Origin: Ferrovibrio sp.
Lineage (GTDB): Bacteria > Pseudomonadota > Alphaproteobacteria > Ferrovibrionales > Ferrovibrionaceae
Length of the DNA: 64,000 bases
Assembly: GCA_017991315.1 (NCBI GenBank)
Contig: JAGOQS010000002.1
Coordinates: 248,001 to 312,000, forward strand
Reading direction: 5' to 3'
Shown: positions 46,303-55,618 of the stretch, one piece after another
How the letters are laid out: every line of letters begins with the position of its first letter
How positions within the stretch are numbered: the stretch's first letter is position 1
The notes under the pieces: generated by a model
What the model was told of the DNA's origin: nothing
Seen by the model: the letters and a program-made list of their open reading frames with translations, nothing else
The model's database searches: none
Translations under genes and position numbers: made by a program

Positions 46303-48549
46303 ATGGCCAAAGCACAGACCCTGAGCATCGAGCGCGAGATCGAGGATCCGGACCGTTTCGCGGACGCGAATTTCCCGGAATTCCTGCCCCATCGCCCAGA
46401 ACGCCCGGACAAGAGCGAGGGCGGCATCGCCTATGACCTGCAAGCCCCCTATGAGCCGGCCGGCGACCAGCCGACCGCCATCGCGGAACTGACCGAGGGG
46501 GCAGCCAAGGGCGAACGCGACCAGGTGCTGCTCGGCGTCACCGGTTCCGGCAAGACCTTCACCATGGCCCAGATCATCGCCCGCTCCGGCCGCCCGGCGA
46601 TGATCCTGGCGCCGAACAAGACCCTGGCCGCCCAGCTCTATGGCGAGATGAAGAACTTCTTCCCCAACAACGCGGTGGAATACTTCGTCTCCTATTACGA
46701 CTATTACCAGCCGGAAGCCTACGTCCCGCGCAGCGACACCTATATCGAGAAGGACGCGGCGGTGAACGAGCAGATCGACCGCATGCGCCACTCGGCGACG
46801 CGCGCGCTGCTGGAACGCGACGATGTGATCATCGTCGCCTCGGTTTCCTGCATCTACGGTATCGGCTCGGTGGAAACCTACACCGCCATGACCCTGGCGC
46901 TGGAAGCCGGCAAGATGCTGGATCGCGACCTGCTGCTGCGCCGCCTGGTGGAACTGCAATACCGCCGCAACGATGCCGCCTTCCAGCGCGGCGCTTTCCG
47001 CGTGCGTGGCGACGGCATCGAAATCTTCCCCTCCCATATGGAAGACCGCGCCTGGCGCCTGTCGCTGTTCGGCGACGAACTGGAAAGCATCGTCGAATTC
47101 GATCCGCTGACCGGCCAGCGCACTGGCGAGATGAAGAGCGTGAAGCTCTATGCCAACAGCCACTACGTGACGCCGAAGCCGACGCTGCAGCAGGCTATCG
47201 AGTTGATCAAGGTGGACCTCAAGCTGCGCCTGGACGAACTGACCCGCTCGAACCGGCTGCTGGAAGCGCAGCGGCTTGAGCAGCGCACCAGCTTCGATCT
47301 GGAAATGATGGCGGCTACCGGTGCCTGCGCCGGCATCGAGAATTACTCGCGCTATCTCACCGGCCGGCCGCCAGGCGCGCCGCCGCCGACCCTGTTCGAA
47401 TACCTGCCGGATAACGCGCTGCTATTCGTGGATGAAAGCCATGTTACCGTGCCGCAGATCGGCGGCATGTTCCGCGGCGACTTCCGGCGCAAGGCGACGC
47501 TGGCGGAATACGGCTTCCGCCTGCCCTCCTGCATCGACAACCGGCCGCTGCGCTTCAAGGAATGGGATCTTTTCCGGCCGCAGAGCGTGTTCGTTTCCGC
47601 CACGCCGGGCAAATGGGAAATGGAGCGCACCGGCGGCGTGTTCTCGGAACAGGTGATCCGCCCGACCGGCCTGACCGATCCGCCGGTGGAAATCCGCCCG
47701 GTGGAGCATCAGGTCGACGACCTGCTCGGCGAATGCAAGAAGGTGATCGCCAAGGGCTACCGCGTGCTGGTGACCACGCTGACCAAGCGCATGGCCGAGG
47801 ACCTGACCGAATACCTCAACGACAACGCCATGAAGGTGCGCTACCTGCATTCCGACATCGACACCCTGGAACGCATCGAAATCCTGCGCGACCTGCGGCT
47901 CGGCGTGTTCGACATCCTGATCGGCATCAATCTGCTGCGCGAGGGCCTCGACATCCCGGAATGCGCCCTGGTGGCGATTTTGGATGCCGACAAGGAAGGC
48001 TTCCTGCGCAGCGAGACCTCACTGATCCAGACCATCGGTCGCGCCGCGCGCAATGTCGATGGCCGCGTCATCCTTTATGCTGACAAGATGACCAATTCGA
48101 TGCGGCGCGCGCTGGACGAGACCGACCGTCGCCGCGCCAAGCAGCAGGCTTATAACGCCGCCCACGGCATCACGCCGGAAAGCGTGCGCACCCAGATCGG
48201 CGATATCCTGCAAAGCGTCTACGAGCAGGACCACTATACCGTGGACGTGGAGCATGCCAGCGACGGTCATCTGGTCGGCCACAATCTCAAGACCCATCTC
48301 GCCGAGTTGGAGAAGCGCATGCGCGAGGCCGCCGGCAACCTGGAATTCGAGGAAGCCGCCCGGCTGCGCGACGAGATCAAGCGCCTGGAATTGAGCGAAC
48401 TGGAACTGCCCGGTACCATGGTGGTGCGCAAGCCCCTCGGCCTGGCGGAAGACGCCGCCACCTATACCGCGCCGCGTCCTGGTGGCCGCTCCACCGCCGG
48501 CCGCGCCGGCAGCAAACGCACCTATCGCGGCAGCGGCAAGCGGCGATGA
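46303..48549 (+). CDS. uvrB: excinuclease ABC subunit UvrB
   Basis: A 748-residue helicase-like DNA-damage recognition protein of nucleotide excision repair. Walker A is [14 protein letters not shown] (about 78-85). The damage-inserting beta-hairpin region is [20 protein letters not shown]. Motif II is [10 protein letters not shown] and motif VI is [10 protein letters not shown]. The C-terminal UVR motif ([20 protein letters not shown]) binds UvrC. An N-terminal extension of about 45 residues and a basic C-terminal tail are longer than in E. coli UvrB. The start at 46303 is preferred over upstream in-frame codons that run into rmlB. Confidence 0.97.
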   Translation: MAKAQTLSIEREIEDPDRFADANFPEFLPHRPERPDKSEGGIAYDLQAPYEPAGDQPTAIAELTEGAAKGERDQVLLGVTGSGKTFTMAQIIARSGRPAMILAPNKTLAAQLYGEMKNFFPNNAVEYFVSYYDYYQPEAYVPRSDTYIEKDAAVNEQIDRMRHSATRALLERDDVIIVASVSCIYGIGSVETYTAMTLALEAGKMLDRDLLLRRLVELQYRRNDAAFQRGAFRVRGDGIEIFPSHMEDRAWRLSLFGDELESIVEFDPLTGQRTGEMKSVKLYANSHYVTPKPTLQQAIELIKVDLKLRLDELTRSNRLLEAQRLEQRTSFDLEMMAATGACAGIENYSRYLTGRPPGAPPPTLFEYLPDNALLFVDESHVTVPQIGGMFRGDFRRKATLAEYGFRLPSCIDNRPLRFKEWDLFRPQSVFVSATPGKWEMERTGGVFSEQVIRPTGLTDPPVEIRPVEHQVDDLLGECKKVIAKGYRVLVTTLTKRMAEDLTEYLNDNAMKVRYLHSDIDTLERIEILRDLRLGVFDILIGINLLREGLDIPECALVAILDADKEGFLRSETSLIQTIGRAARNVDGRVILYADKMTNSMRRALDETDRRRAKQQAYNAAHGITPESVRTQIGDILQSVYEQDHYTVDVEHASDGHLVGHNLKTHLAELEKRMREAAGNLEFEEAARLRDEIKRLELSELELPGTMVVRKPLGLAEDAATYTAPRPGGRSTAGRAGSKRTYRGSGKRR

Positions 48550-49328
48550 GCACCATCGACAGCAAAGCCCCCACGGCTTTAGTCACCGGCGGCGCCGTGC
48601 GCATCGGCCGCGCCATCGCGCTGACGCTGGCCGAACGCGGCTATGCCGTGGCGGTGCATTACAATCAATCGCGCGCCGAGGCCGAGGCCGTGGTGGCCGA
48701 GATTGCCGCGCGCGGTGGCCGCGCCGCCGCCATCCAGGCCGATCTCGGCGACCATGAGGCGGTGCTGAAACTGCTGCCCGAGGCAGCCGCCGTACTGGGG
48801 CCGGTATCGCTGCTGGTGAACAATGCCTCGCTGTTCGAGTATGACCGCATCGACAGCGCCGACCTCGCCTCCTGGCAGCGCCACATGGATGCCAACCTGC
48901 GCGCGCCGTTCTTTCTCGCCCAGGCACTCGCCGCCGCCCTGCCGCAGGGCGTCGCCGGCAATATCGTCAATATCATCGATCAGCGGGTCTGGCGCCTGAC
49001 GCCGCATTTCGCCACCTACACGTTGTCGAAGGCCGGGCTGTGGACCCTGACCCAGACGCTCGCCATGGCGCTGGCGCCGCGTATCCGCGTCAACGGCATC
49101 GGGCCCGGCCCGGTGCTGCCGAGCAGCCGCCAGTCGGCGGAACAATTCGCCCAGCAATGGCGCTCGACGCCGCTGCAGCGCGGCGCACACCCGGAAGAGA
49201 TCGCCGCAGGGGTATTGTTCCTGCTTGACGCGCCGGCCATGACCGGCCAAATGATCGCCCTGGATGGCGGCCAACATCTGCCCTGGCCGTCACCCGGAAC
49301 CGGTGCCGCCACCGATCCGGAGGAATGA
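48546..49328 (+). CDS. SDR family oxidoreductase, pteridine-reductase/FolM-like
   Basis: A 260-residue short-chain dehydrogenase. The cofactor motif is [20 protein letters not shown] (TGGAxRIG, as in pteridine reductases), then NNASLFEYD and the catalytic YTLSKAG (YxxxK). [20 protein letters not shown] is close to PTR1/FolM proteins that reduce dihydropteridines such as dihydromonapterin or dihydrofolate. The dihydroneopterin aldolase gene directly downstream supports a pterin role. It overlaps the uvrB stop (ATGA). Confidence 0.85.
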   Translation: MSTIDSKAPTALVTGGAVRIGRAIALTLAERGYAVAVHYNQSRAEAEAVVAEIAARGGRAAAIQADLGDHEAVLKLLPEAAAVLGPVSLLVNNASLFEYDRIDSADLASWQRHMDANLRAPFFLAQALAAALPQGVAGNIVNIIDQRVWRLTPHFATYTLSKAGLWTLTQTLAMALAPRIRVNGIGPGPVLPSSRQSAEQFAQQWRSTPLQRGAHPEEIAAGVLFLLDAPAMTGQMIALDGGQHLPWPSPGTGAATDPEE

Positions 49329-49329
49329 G

Positions 49330-49752
49330 ATGACCATTCACGACCGCGCCCGTGCCGTCTGGGCCGATTTTCCGCTGCCGTCGCTGCCGGCGAAAACCCT
49401 GCGCCGCGTCTTCGTGCGCGACCTTACCCTGATGGCCAGCATCGGCATCTATGATGCCGAGCGCGAACACCGCCAGCGGGTTGTGATCAATCTCGACTTG
49501 TGGGTGCAGGAGACGCCCGGCGAACCGCCGAGCAGCTATGCCGACGTGGTCTGCTATGAGCAACTGGTGAACCGCACCAAGGTATTGCTTGAGGAAGGCC
49601 ATATCGATCTGGTGGAAACCCTGGCCGAAAAGCTGGCGCAACTGTGCCTTGCCGATCCTCGCGTGCAGCGCACGCGCGTTAGGGTGGAGAAGCCGGACGC
49701 GATATCTGCCGCCGCCGGTGTGGGCGTTGAAATTGAACGGGTTGCAGGCTGA
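49330..49752 (+). CDS. folB: dihydroneopterin aldolase
   Basis: A 140-residue FolB. The family region starts at about residue 28: RRVFVRDLTLMASIGIYDAEREHRQRVVINLDLWV, with the conserved Tyr/Glu of the active site and YADVVCYEQLVNRTK. The first 25 residues are an extension. It converts dihydroneopterin to hydroxymethyl-dihydropterin in folate synthesis. GGAGGAATGAG lies directly before the ATG and overlaps the preceding stop. folK and folP are not adjacent. Confidence 0.92.
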   Translation: MTIHDRARAVWADFPLPSLPAKTLRRVFVRDLTLMASIGIYDAEREHRQRVVINLDLWVQETPGEPPSSYADVVCYEQLVNRTKVLLEEGHIDLVETLAEKLAQLCLADPRVQRTRVRVEKPDAISAAAGVGVEIERVAG

Positions 49753-49894
49753 TTTTCCTCAAAAGGAATTTGTATTGCCCGCCGATATCGACCTTGACTT
49801 TGAGGGCGAGTTCGAATCCCGACCCGAGGTTTGTACACAGCGCCCGGCCCCGTTTGTTGCGATGCACCAAATTTATGTCAGTTCGCCGCAACGC

Positions 49895-49903
49895 TGTGGA
49901 TAA
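49895..49903 (-). promoter_or_regulatory. DnaA box
   Basis: TGTGGATAA on the plus strand is the exact complement of the consensus TTATCCACA. Confidence 0.6.
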
Positions 49904-50019
49904 GCCGGGAAAGCACATGCAGAACAACAGCTTGTACGCAGGGTCGGATGTGACGCATACAGCCTTTGCCGGGTTCCCGGTGGAGAAAACCACAATATGG
50001 GGATAGTTTCCCCACAAAG

Positions 50020-50028
50020 TTATCCACA
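50020..50028 (+). promoter_or_regulatory. DnaA box
   Basis: TTATCCACA matches the consensus exactly. It is preceded by CCCCACAAAG. Confidence 0.6.
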
Positions 50029-50090
50029 GGCTTGGGGCGCTTTCGTCAAGGCCGTGTAATCATTGGATTTTCTGAGCCAGCAAGCTGCGC

Positions 50091-52103
50091 ATGAGCGAGT
50101 CGGAGCGGTTACCAACAGACGCTGAAATGCCCATCGACGAGGCGTTGCCGAGCGGGCTTGAGCGCGGCGCGGCGGTGATCCAGCAGAGCCTGAAGAACCT
50201 GCCGCTAGGCCCCGGCGTCTATCGCATGATCGGTGCGAACGAAGTTGTGCTCTATGTCGGCAAGGCGCGCAGCCTGCGCAAGCGTGTCGCCAACTACGCG
50301 AAGCTGAACGGCCTGAGCATCCGTATACAGCGCATGGTGCGTCAGGTGATGCGCGTCGACGTTACGGTGACGCATACCGAAGCGGAAGCCTTGCTGCTGG
50401 AAGCCAATCTGGTGAAGCAATTGCAGCCGCATTTCAACGTGCTGCTGAAAGACGACAAGTCATTTCCCTATATCCTGGTTGCCCGCGACCATGAATTCCC
50501 GCGCATCACCAAGCATCGCGGCGCGCGCAATATTCCTGGCGATTATTTTGGCCCCTTCGCTTCCACCGGTGCGGTCAATACCATGCTGCATGCGCTGGCC
50601 CGCGCCTTCCCCCTGCGCAACTGCAGCGACAGCGATTTCGCCAGCCGTGCCCGCCCGTGTTTGCAGTATCAGATCAAACGCTGCCGTGCGCCCTGCGTCG
50701 GCCGCATTGATGCGGCGGGCTATAGCGGCATCGTGGATGAGGCGCGCGACTTCCTCTCGGGCCGCAACCGCGCGGTGCTCACCGAATGGCAGCAGCGCAT
50801 GCAGGCGGCCAGCGAGCGGCTGGATTTCGAGACAGCAGCGGAATTGCGCGACCGCATCCGCGCCCTGGCGCATATCAGCCAGAAGCAGGACGTCAACCTC
50901 ACCGGCATCGACTATGCCGATGTGATCGCCGCCCATGCCGAAGGCGGCCAGGTCTGCGTGCAGATTTTCTTCTTCCGCGCCGGGCAGAATTTCGGCAACC
51001 ACGCCTATTTCCCGTCTCATGCCCGCGATGTCGAGATTGGCGACGTGCTGGATGCCTTCATCGGCCAGTTCTATGCCCAGCGCGAACCGCCGAAGCTGAT
51101 CCTGCTGAGCCACCCGGTAGAGAATGTGGAACTGATCGCCGAGGCGCTGAGCCAGCATGCCGGCTTCAAGGTGGAGGTGGCGATACCGCAGCGCGGCACC
51201 AAGCGCGACCTGGTGGAGCATGCCATCAACAACGCGCGCGATGCGCTGCGGCGCAAGATGGCGGAAAGCGCCACCCAGCGCGAATTGCTGGCTGGCGTCG
51301 CCGCGCTGTTCGCCCTGGAAGCGCCGCCCGCGCGTATCGAGGTCTACGACAACAGCCATATCCAGGGCCGCCATGCGGTCGGCGGCATGATCGTGGCCGG
51401 GCCTGAAGGCCTGCGCAAATCGGCCTACCGCAAATTCAACATCCGCAGCGAGGACCTGGTGCCGGGCGACGATTACGGCATGATGCGCGAGGTGCTGACC
51501 CGCCGCTTCCAGCGCCTACTGAAGGAAAAGAGCCTCGAAGCGGACGTCGCAGCCGAAGCCGAGGCCCTTCCTGAAACTGAAGCCGAAACCGAAGCCGCCG
51601 GCGAGAATGGCGAGGCTTTGGAAACACCCGCGACGCGCCAGCGCAACGAAGGCGAATGGCCGGACCTGATCGTGATCGATGGCGGCCGCGGCCAGTTGGC
51701 GGCGGCGATGCAGGTGCTGCAGGATCTCGGTATCCCGGAACAGCCGATGGTGGCGATCGCCAAGGGGCCGGAGCGCAATGCCGGGCGCGAGCAGTTCTTC
51801 CTGCCGAACCGCGAGCCGTTCATGCTGGAACCGCGCCACCCGGTGCTGTTCTTCCTGCAACGGCTGCGCGATGAGGCGCACCGTTTTGCCATCGGCACCC
51901 ACCGCGCCAAGCGCGCCAAGGACCAGTTCCGCTCGCCGCTGGATGAAATCGCCGGCATTGGCGCCTCACGGAAAAAGGCCCTGCTGCTGCATTTCGGCTC
52001 GGCCAAGGATGTGGCCCGCGCCGGCCTCTCCGACCTGGAAGCCGCGCCGGGCATCAGCAAGGCGGTGGCGAAGAAAATCTATGATCATTTCCATGGCGGC
52101 TAG
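50091..52103 (+). CDS. uvrC: excinuclease ABC subunit UvrC
   Basis: A 670-residue dual-incision nuclease of nucleotide excision repair. The GIY-YIG domain is at about 40-125 (GPGVYRMIGANEVVLYVGKA). A Cys-bearing region and UVR motif follow (ERLDFETAAELRDRIRAL, about 240). The RNase H-like domain holds catalytic acids in IEVYDNSHIQG and LIVIDGGRGQL. The C-terminal tandem HhH motif is IAGIGASRKKALLLHFGS. An Ala/Glu-rich insertion of about 40 residues (about 481-521, DNA 51532-51654) interrupts the RNase H-like part. The ribosome-binding site is weak. Confidence 0.96.
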   Translation: MSESERLPTDAEMPIDEALPSGLERGAAVIQQSLKNLPLGPGVYRMIGANEVVLYVGKARSLRKRVANYAKLNGLSIRIQRMVRQVMRVDVTVTHTEAEALLLEANLVKQLQPHFNVLLKDDKSFPYILVARDHEFPRITKHRGARNIPGDYFGPFASTGAVNTMLHALARAFPLRNCSDSDFASRARPCLQYQIKRCRAPCVGRIDAAGYSGIVDEARDFLSGRNRAVLTEWQQRMQAASERLDFETAAELRDRIRALAHISQKQDVNLTGIDYADVIAAHAEGGQVCVQIFFFRAGQNFGNHAYFPSHARDVEIGDVLDAFIGQFYAQREPPKLILLSHPVENVELIAEALSQHAGFKVEVAIPQRGTKRDLVEHAINNARDALRRKMAESATQRELLAGVAALFALEAPPARIEVYDNSHIQGRHAVGGMIVAGPEGLRKSAYRKFNIRSEDLVPGDDYGMMREVLTRRFQRLLKEKSLEADVAAEAEALPETEAETEAAGENGEALETPATRQRNEGEWPDLIVIDGGRGQLAAAMQVLQDLGIPEQPMVAIAKGPERNAGREQFFLPNREPFMLEPRHPVLFFLQRLRDEAHRFAIGTHRAKRAKDQFRSPLDEIAGIGASRKKALLLHFGSAKDVARAGLSDLEAAPGISKAVAKKIYDHFHGG

Positions 52104-52172
52104 GCCTTTCCGTGGCGGCCTGGATGCGGCCCGAGCCTGTGCTAAAGCGCGGCGGTATGCGATAATCCGGCC

Positions 52173-52793
52173 ATGCTGAGCAGCCTGCCCAACCTGCTTA
52201 CCCTCTCGCGCATCCTGGCCATCCCGGCAATCTGCGCCGCCTTCTACCTGCCCGGCGCCTGGAGCGCCTGGGTGCCACTGGCGCTGTTCGCCGCCGCCGG
52301 CATCACCGACTGGTTCGATGGCTACCTGGCGCGCAAATGGGGCCAGATGTCGAATCTCGGCCGCTTCCTCGATCCGGTCGCCGACAAGCTGCTGGTCTGC
52401 GCCGTGATTTTGATGCTGATTGCCTTCGAGCGCATCGACCGCATCACCTGCCTCGCCGCCGTGGTGATCATGTGCCGCGAGATCACCGTGACGGGCCTGC
52501 GCGAATTCCTTGCCGAGCTGCGCGTGAAGGTGCCGGTGAGCCGGCTGGCGAAGTGGAAGACCACGGCGCAACTCATCGCACTCGGCTTCCTGATCGTCGG
52601 CGACTATGCTTTCGCCTGGATTCATGCCCGCTTCATCGGCGAGGTGCTGATCTGGATCGCCGCCATCCTCACGCTCTATACCGGCTGGGATTATCTGATC
52701 ACCGGCCTGCGCCACATGGCAGCGAGCGATGCAGCGAAAAGCGATGCCGATGCCAAGTCGGGCAATGGCAATGACTCGAAAGCCGCGGAATGA
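52173..52793 (+). CDS. pgsA: CDP-diacylglycerol--glycerol-3-phosphate 3-phosphatidyltransferase
   Basis: A 206-residue membrane enzyme with about five helices. The CDP-alcohol phosphotransferase motif is present as DWFDGYLARKWGQMSNLGRFLDPVADK (DG-AR-G-D-D pattern, about 47-73). It makes phosphatidylglycerophosphate, the precursor of phosphatidylglycerol and cardiolipin. The polar C-terminal tail is Asp/Ala/Ser-rich. It overlaps moaD by 4 bases, an arrangement shared with other alphaproteobacteria. Confidence 0.94.
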   Translation: MLSSLPNLLTLSRILAIPAICAAFYLPGAWSAWVPLALFAAAGITDWFDGYLARKWGQMSNLGRFLDPVADKLLVCAVILMLIAFERIDRITCLAAVVIMCREITVTGLREFLAELRVKVPVSRLAKWKTTAQLIALGFLIVGDYAFAWIHARFIGEVLIWIAAILTLYTGWDYLITGLRHMAASDAAKSDADAKSGNGNDSKAAE

Positions 52794-53044
52794 TCAAGCT
52801 GCTGTATTTCGCTACGTTGCGTGAACGCATCGGGCTGGCGGAGGAATCGCTCGCGCTGCCCGCCAGCATCACCACCGTCGGCGCCCTGCTCGACTGGTTG
52901 CGCCAGCGCGGCCCGGAATATCAGCGCGCCCTCACCGATCCGGCCATGGTGCGCGTGGCGGTGAACCAGGATTACGCCCGCAGCGACGATGCGGTGAAGC
53001 CCGGCGATGAAGTGGCGCTGTTTCCGCCGGTCACCGGGGGCTAG
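52790..53044 (+). CDS. moaD: molybdopterin synthase small subunit MoaD
   Basis: An 84-residue ubiquitin-fold protein ending in VTGG, the Gly-Gly tail that is converted to a thiocarboxylate. KLLYFATLRERIG at the N-terminus and PGDEVALFPPVTGG at the C-terminus are family hallmarks. It donates sulfur to precursor Z within molybdopterin synthase. moaE follows after 3 bases. Confidence 0.93.
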   Translation: MIKLLYFATLRERIGLAEESLALPASITTVGALLDWLRQRGPEYQRALTDPAMVRVAVNQDYARSDDAVKPGDEVALFPPVTGG

Positions 53045-53047
53045 AGC

Positions 53048-53512
53048 ATGCAGCCGGAAATCCGCGTCCAGCGCGAGGATTTCGATATCGGCGCCGAGAT
53101 GGAGCGCCTGACGCGTGGCCGGCATCAGATCGGCGGCGTGGTCAGCTTCACCGGCCTGGTGCGTGACATCGCGCCTGACGGTATGGGTCAGTCCAGCCTG
53201 ACGCTGGAGCATTATCCCGGCATGACCGAACGCCAGCTCGAGGCCATCGCGGCGGAAGCCTGGAACCGCTGGCCGCTGGATGCCTGCCTGGTGATCCACC
53301 GCTATGGCAAGCTGCTGCCCGGCGACCGCATCGTGCTGGTGATCGCCGCTTCCGCGCACCGCCAGGCCGCCTTCGAGGCCTGCGCCTTCCTGATGGACTG
53401 GCTGAAAACCAAGGCGCCGTTCTGGAAGCTGGAGGAAGCCGCCGGGGAGCGCCGCTGGGTTGCCGCCAAGGCCGAGGATGATGCGGCGGCACAGCGTTGG
53501 TCCCAGGACTAG
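53048..53512 (+). CDS. moaE: molybdopterin synthase catalytic subunit MoaE
   Basis: A 154-residue MoaE. Conserved parts are IGGVVSFTGLVRD near residue 30, LTLEHYPGMTERQLEAIAAEA, VIHRYGKLLPGDRIVLV and LMDWLKTKAPFWKLE with the active-site Lys. With MoaD it inserts the dithiolene sulfurs in molybdenum cofactor synthesis in the cytoplasm. It is the last gene of the pgsA-moaD-moaE run. Confidence 0.95.
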   Translation: MQPEIRVQREDFDIGAEMERLTRGRHQIGGVVSFTGLVRDIAPDGMGQSSLTLEHYPGMTERQLEAIAAEAWNRWPLDACLVIHRYGKLLPGDRIVLVIAASAHRQAAFEACAFLMDWLKTKAPFWKLEEAAGERRWVAAKAEDDAAAQRWSQD

Positions 53513-53717
53513 TGGACCACTCCGCGAGTAATCGAGGCGGTGATAATCCCGGCCAGGATGCTCGCAGGCCGCAAACCGCCCCCTGCAACCGGCGTTTCAT
53601 TTTCAATTGTCCCATTGCAGGCCCGCATGCTAGCGTTCGCGGCCCTCAGGGGTGGGGGTTCAGAGGACCGACAGGGATGTGGGGCAAAGGTAATAACCGG
53701 CCAGGCGGAGCGTGGCC

Positions 53718-54278
53718 GTGAGTCAGCCGCTGACGGCTGCACCGCCGGCGACGTTCGCGCCGAGCGTGACCACTGATGTATTGCGCACCGATTCGCTGCG
53801 TACGTTGCTCGCCTATTGGCGCGACAAGACCCGCGAACGCAACGGCATGCTGCCAGCGCGGCGCGATCTGCGGCCCGACGACATGGTCGGTTTCCTTAGC
53901 TGCGTGTCGCTGATCAATGTCTACAGCAATCCGCGCCGCTTCCAGTTCCGCCTGGTCGGCACCGGCATCGTGCAGCAGATGGGCCGCGAGAGCACCAGCC
54001 AATGGGTGAATGAAGGCCTGTTCGCCGACCGCGCCTCGAAAGTCTTCGGCTTCTTCTCGATCCCGGTGGATACGCGCGGCCCCGCCTTCGCCGCCGGGCA
54101 TTACGTCGTGCAGCCGAGCAACCGCGTGCTGCAATTCGAGACCGTGCTGGCGCCGCTCTCGTCCGATGGCCATGGCGTCGACATGCTGCTCGGCGGCCTG
54201 GTCGGCGAAGCGCTGCAACATGGCGAAGTCATCCGCCAGTTCGACTACGAACGCGTCCACCCGCTGCTGCTGGACTAG
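53718..54278 (+). CDS. PAS domain-containing protein
   Basis: A 186-residue protein with a single PAS-like domain of the PAS_5 type: LLAYWRDKTRERNGMLPARRDLRPDDM followed by FQFRLVGTGIVQQMGRE. Such stand-alone proteins are common in alphaproteobacteria, and their role is mostly unknown. There is no output domain or membrane segment. The start is a GTG: 53718 has GGCGGAG at good spacing, while 53712 (also GTG) would be too close to it. It is a monocistronic gene between moaE and repeats. Confidence 0.72.
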   Translation: MSQPLTAAPPATFAPSVTTDVLRTDSLRTLLAYWRDKTRERNGMLPARRDLRPDDMVGFLSCVSLINVYSNPRRFQFRLVGTGIVQQMGRESTSQWVNEGLFADRASKVFGFFSIPVDTRGPAFAAGHYVVQPSNRVLQFETVLAPLSSDGHGVDMLLGGLVGEALQHGEVIRQFDYERVHPLLLD

Positions 54279-54305
54279 GCCTGCTTCATCATACCCACCT
54301 ATTTC

Positions 54306-54420
54306 GTCATTCCCGCGAAAGCGGGAAACCCATTTTTGCTGTCTGTAATGGGACCCTCGCGTTCGCGAGGGGGACGGAACTCAGCTAGTACCGTCATGGT
54401 CCGCCTTCGCGGACCATGAC
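54306..54420. repeat. three consecutive perfect hairpins between convergent genes
   Basis: TTCCCGC-GAAA-GCGGGAA (54310-54327), CCCTCGCG-TT-CGCGAGGG (54354-54371) and a 12-bp-arm palindrome GTCATGGTCCGC/GCGGACCATGAC (54393-54404/54409-54420). The GTCAT edges link them to the palindrome family near 7.1 and 44.2 kb. They lie between the PAS gene and ilvE, whose transcripts converge here. Confidence 0.7.
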
Positions 54421-54499
54421 GTGGTAGGAAATGCAAATGCCCGGGTGTTGCGCAACTCAAGTGCCTCCGGCGCTAGTCCGGGGGAATGCGGTATGCGTC

Positions 54500-55390
54500 C
54501 TACTCCGCCGCCGCCTTGCGCGGGCGGATGGCGCCCTCGAAGGCATCGATCATCTGCTTGCAGAGCGGGCCCGGGGTGAAGCGGTACGGGCCAATCTCGG
54601 AAACCGGCGTCACCTCGGCAGCGGTGCCGGTGAGGAAGCATTCGGAGAAGCCGCTCATTTCTTCCGGCTGGATCACGCGCTCGATCACCTCGATGCCGCG
54701 TGCCTTGGCCAGCGCGATGACGGCGCGGCGCGTGATGCCATCCAGGAAGCAATCCGGGATCGGGGTATGCAGCTTGCCGTCCTTGGCGAAGAACACGTTG
54801 GCGCCGGTGGCTTCCGCCACCTGGCCGCGCCAATCGAGCATCAGCGCATCCTGGTAGCCATCGCGCTCGGCCTTATGCTTGGAGAGCGTGCAGATCATGT
54901 ACAGGCCCGCCGCCTTCGCCTTGGTCGGCGCAGTGTTCGGGGCCGGGCGGCGCCAGTCGCTGAGCTGCAGGCGGATGCCCTTCATCTTGGCTTCCGGCGA
55001 GAAGTAGCTCGGCCATTCCCACACGGCAATCGCCAGATGGATCTTCGAGCTCTGGGCGGAAACGCCCATCATCTCGGAGCCGCGCCAGGCAATCGGGCGG
55101 ATGTAGCAGTCGCGGAAACCGTTCTTGGCCACGGTATCGCGGGTCGCCTGGTCGATCTGCTCCAGGGTGTAGGGAATCTCGAAGTCCAGCAGCTTGGCGG
55201 AATCGATCAGGCGCTGGCTATGCTCGGTCAGCTTGAACACTTCGCCGTCATAGGCGCGCTCGCCCTCGAACACCGCCGAGGCATAATGCAGCGCATGGCT
55301 CAGTACATGCAGCTTGGCTTCCCGGTGGGGGATGAAGCCGCCGTCATACCAGACCCAGCCATCGCGATCGTCATAGGATTGAGTGCTCAT
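54500..55390 (-). CDS. ilvE: branched-chain amino acid aminotransferase
   Basis: A 296-residue class IV PLP aminotransferase. HALHYASAVFEGERAYDGEVFKL near the N-terminus, the PLP Lys in LSKHKAERDGYQDALMLD (about 155), and GFSECFLTGTAAEVTPVSEIG mark the IlvE group. It transfers the amino group between glutamate and the keto acids of leucine, isoleucine and valine. The start at 55390 (MSTQSYDD) begins just before the family homology. It is divergent from the MarR-type gene across a 228-base gap holding an operator-like palindrome. Confidence 0.93.
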   Translation of the reverse strand: MSTQSYDDRDGWVWYDGGFIPHREAKLHVLSHALHYASAVFEGERAYDGEVFKLTEHSQRLIDSAKLLDFEIPYTLEQIDQATRDTVAKNGFRDCYIRPIAWRGSEMMGVSAQSSKIHLAIAVWEWPSYFSPEAKMKGIRLQLSDWRRPAPNTAPTKAKAAGLYMICTLSKHKAERDGYQDALMLDWRGQVAEATGANVFFAKDGKLHTPIPDCFLDGITRRAVIALAKARGIEVIERVIQPEEMSGFSECFLTGTAAEVTPVSEIGPYRFTPGPLCKQMIDAFEGAIRPRKAAAE

Positions 55391-55468
55391 GGTTACGCTC
55401 CTGCGCTGCTTCGCTTTTGCCCGGCGAAATACTGCCACTCGCCTAAGCAATTGTCGCCAAATGCATCA

Positions 55469-55491
55469 ATCGGGTACTAATATTACCCGAT
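55469..55491. promoter_or_regulatory. palindromic operator candidate upstream of the MarR-family gene
   Basis: Perfect 8-bp arms ATCGGGTA (55469-55476) and TACCCGAT (55484-55491) with a 7-base AT-rich centre, in the shared region between ilvE and the MarR-family gene. Size and symmetry suit a MarR dimer. A partial half-site GGTAA follows at 55505-55509. Confidence 0.6.
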
Positions 55492-55618
55492 ATTTGCCAA
55501 TCAGGTAACATTATGATCAAAGTATGTCAACATCCCTGCCATATTTTTTGCTCTCCCGCCCTCCCCGGCCTGCACTTGGCCTTGCGGCGACTCCGGTCCT
55601 TGCCCCATATACGAAGCC

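Larger units (their letters stand above)
49753..50090. other. gene-free 338-bp stretch with DnaA-box-like sites (oriC candidate)
   Basis: This is the longest non-coding stretch of the window. It holds two perfect TTATCCACA DnaA boxes in opposite orientation (49895-49903 minus, 50020-50028 plus), a TTGTACACA at 49831-49839 and TTGTACGCA at 49932-49940. AT-richer patches lie near 49752-49777 and 50055-50072. No protein or RNA gene was seen. It could be a chromosomal origin or a DnaA-controlled promoter region for uvrC; sequence alone does not decide. Confidence 0.5.

Noticed and set aside
49770-50006. 78-codon open frame between folB and uvrC
   Set aside because: It runs across the DnaA-box-like sites, has no ribosome-binding site and no family-like sequence.
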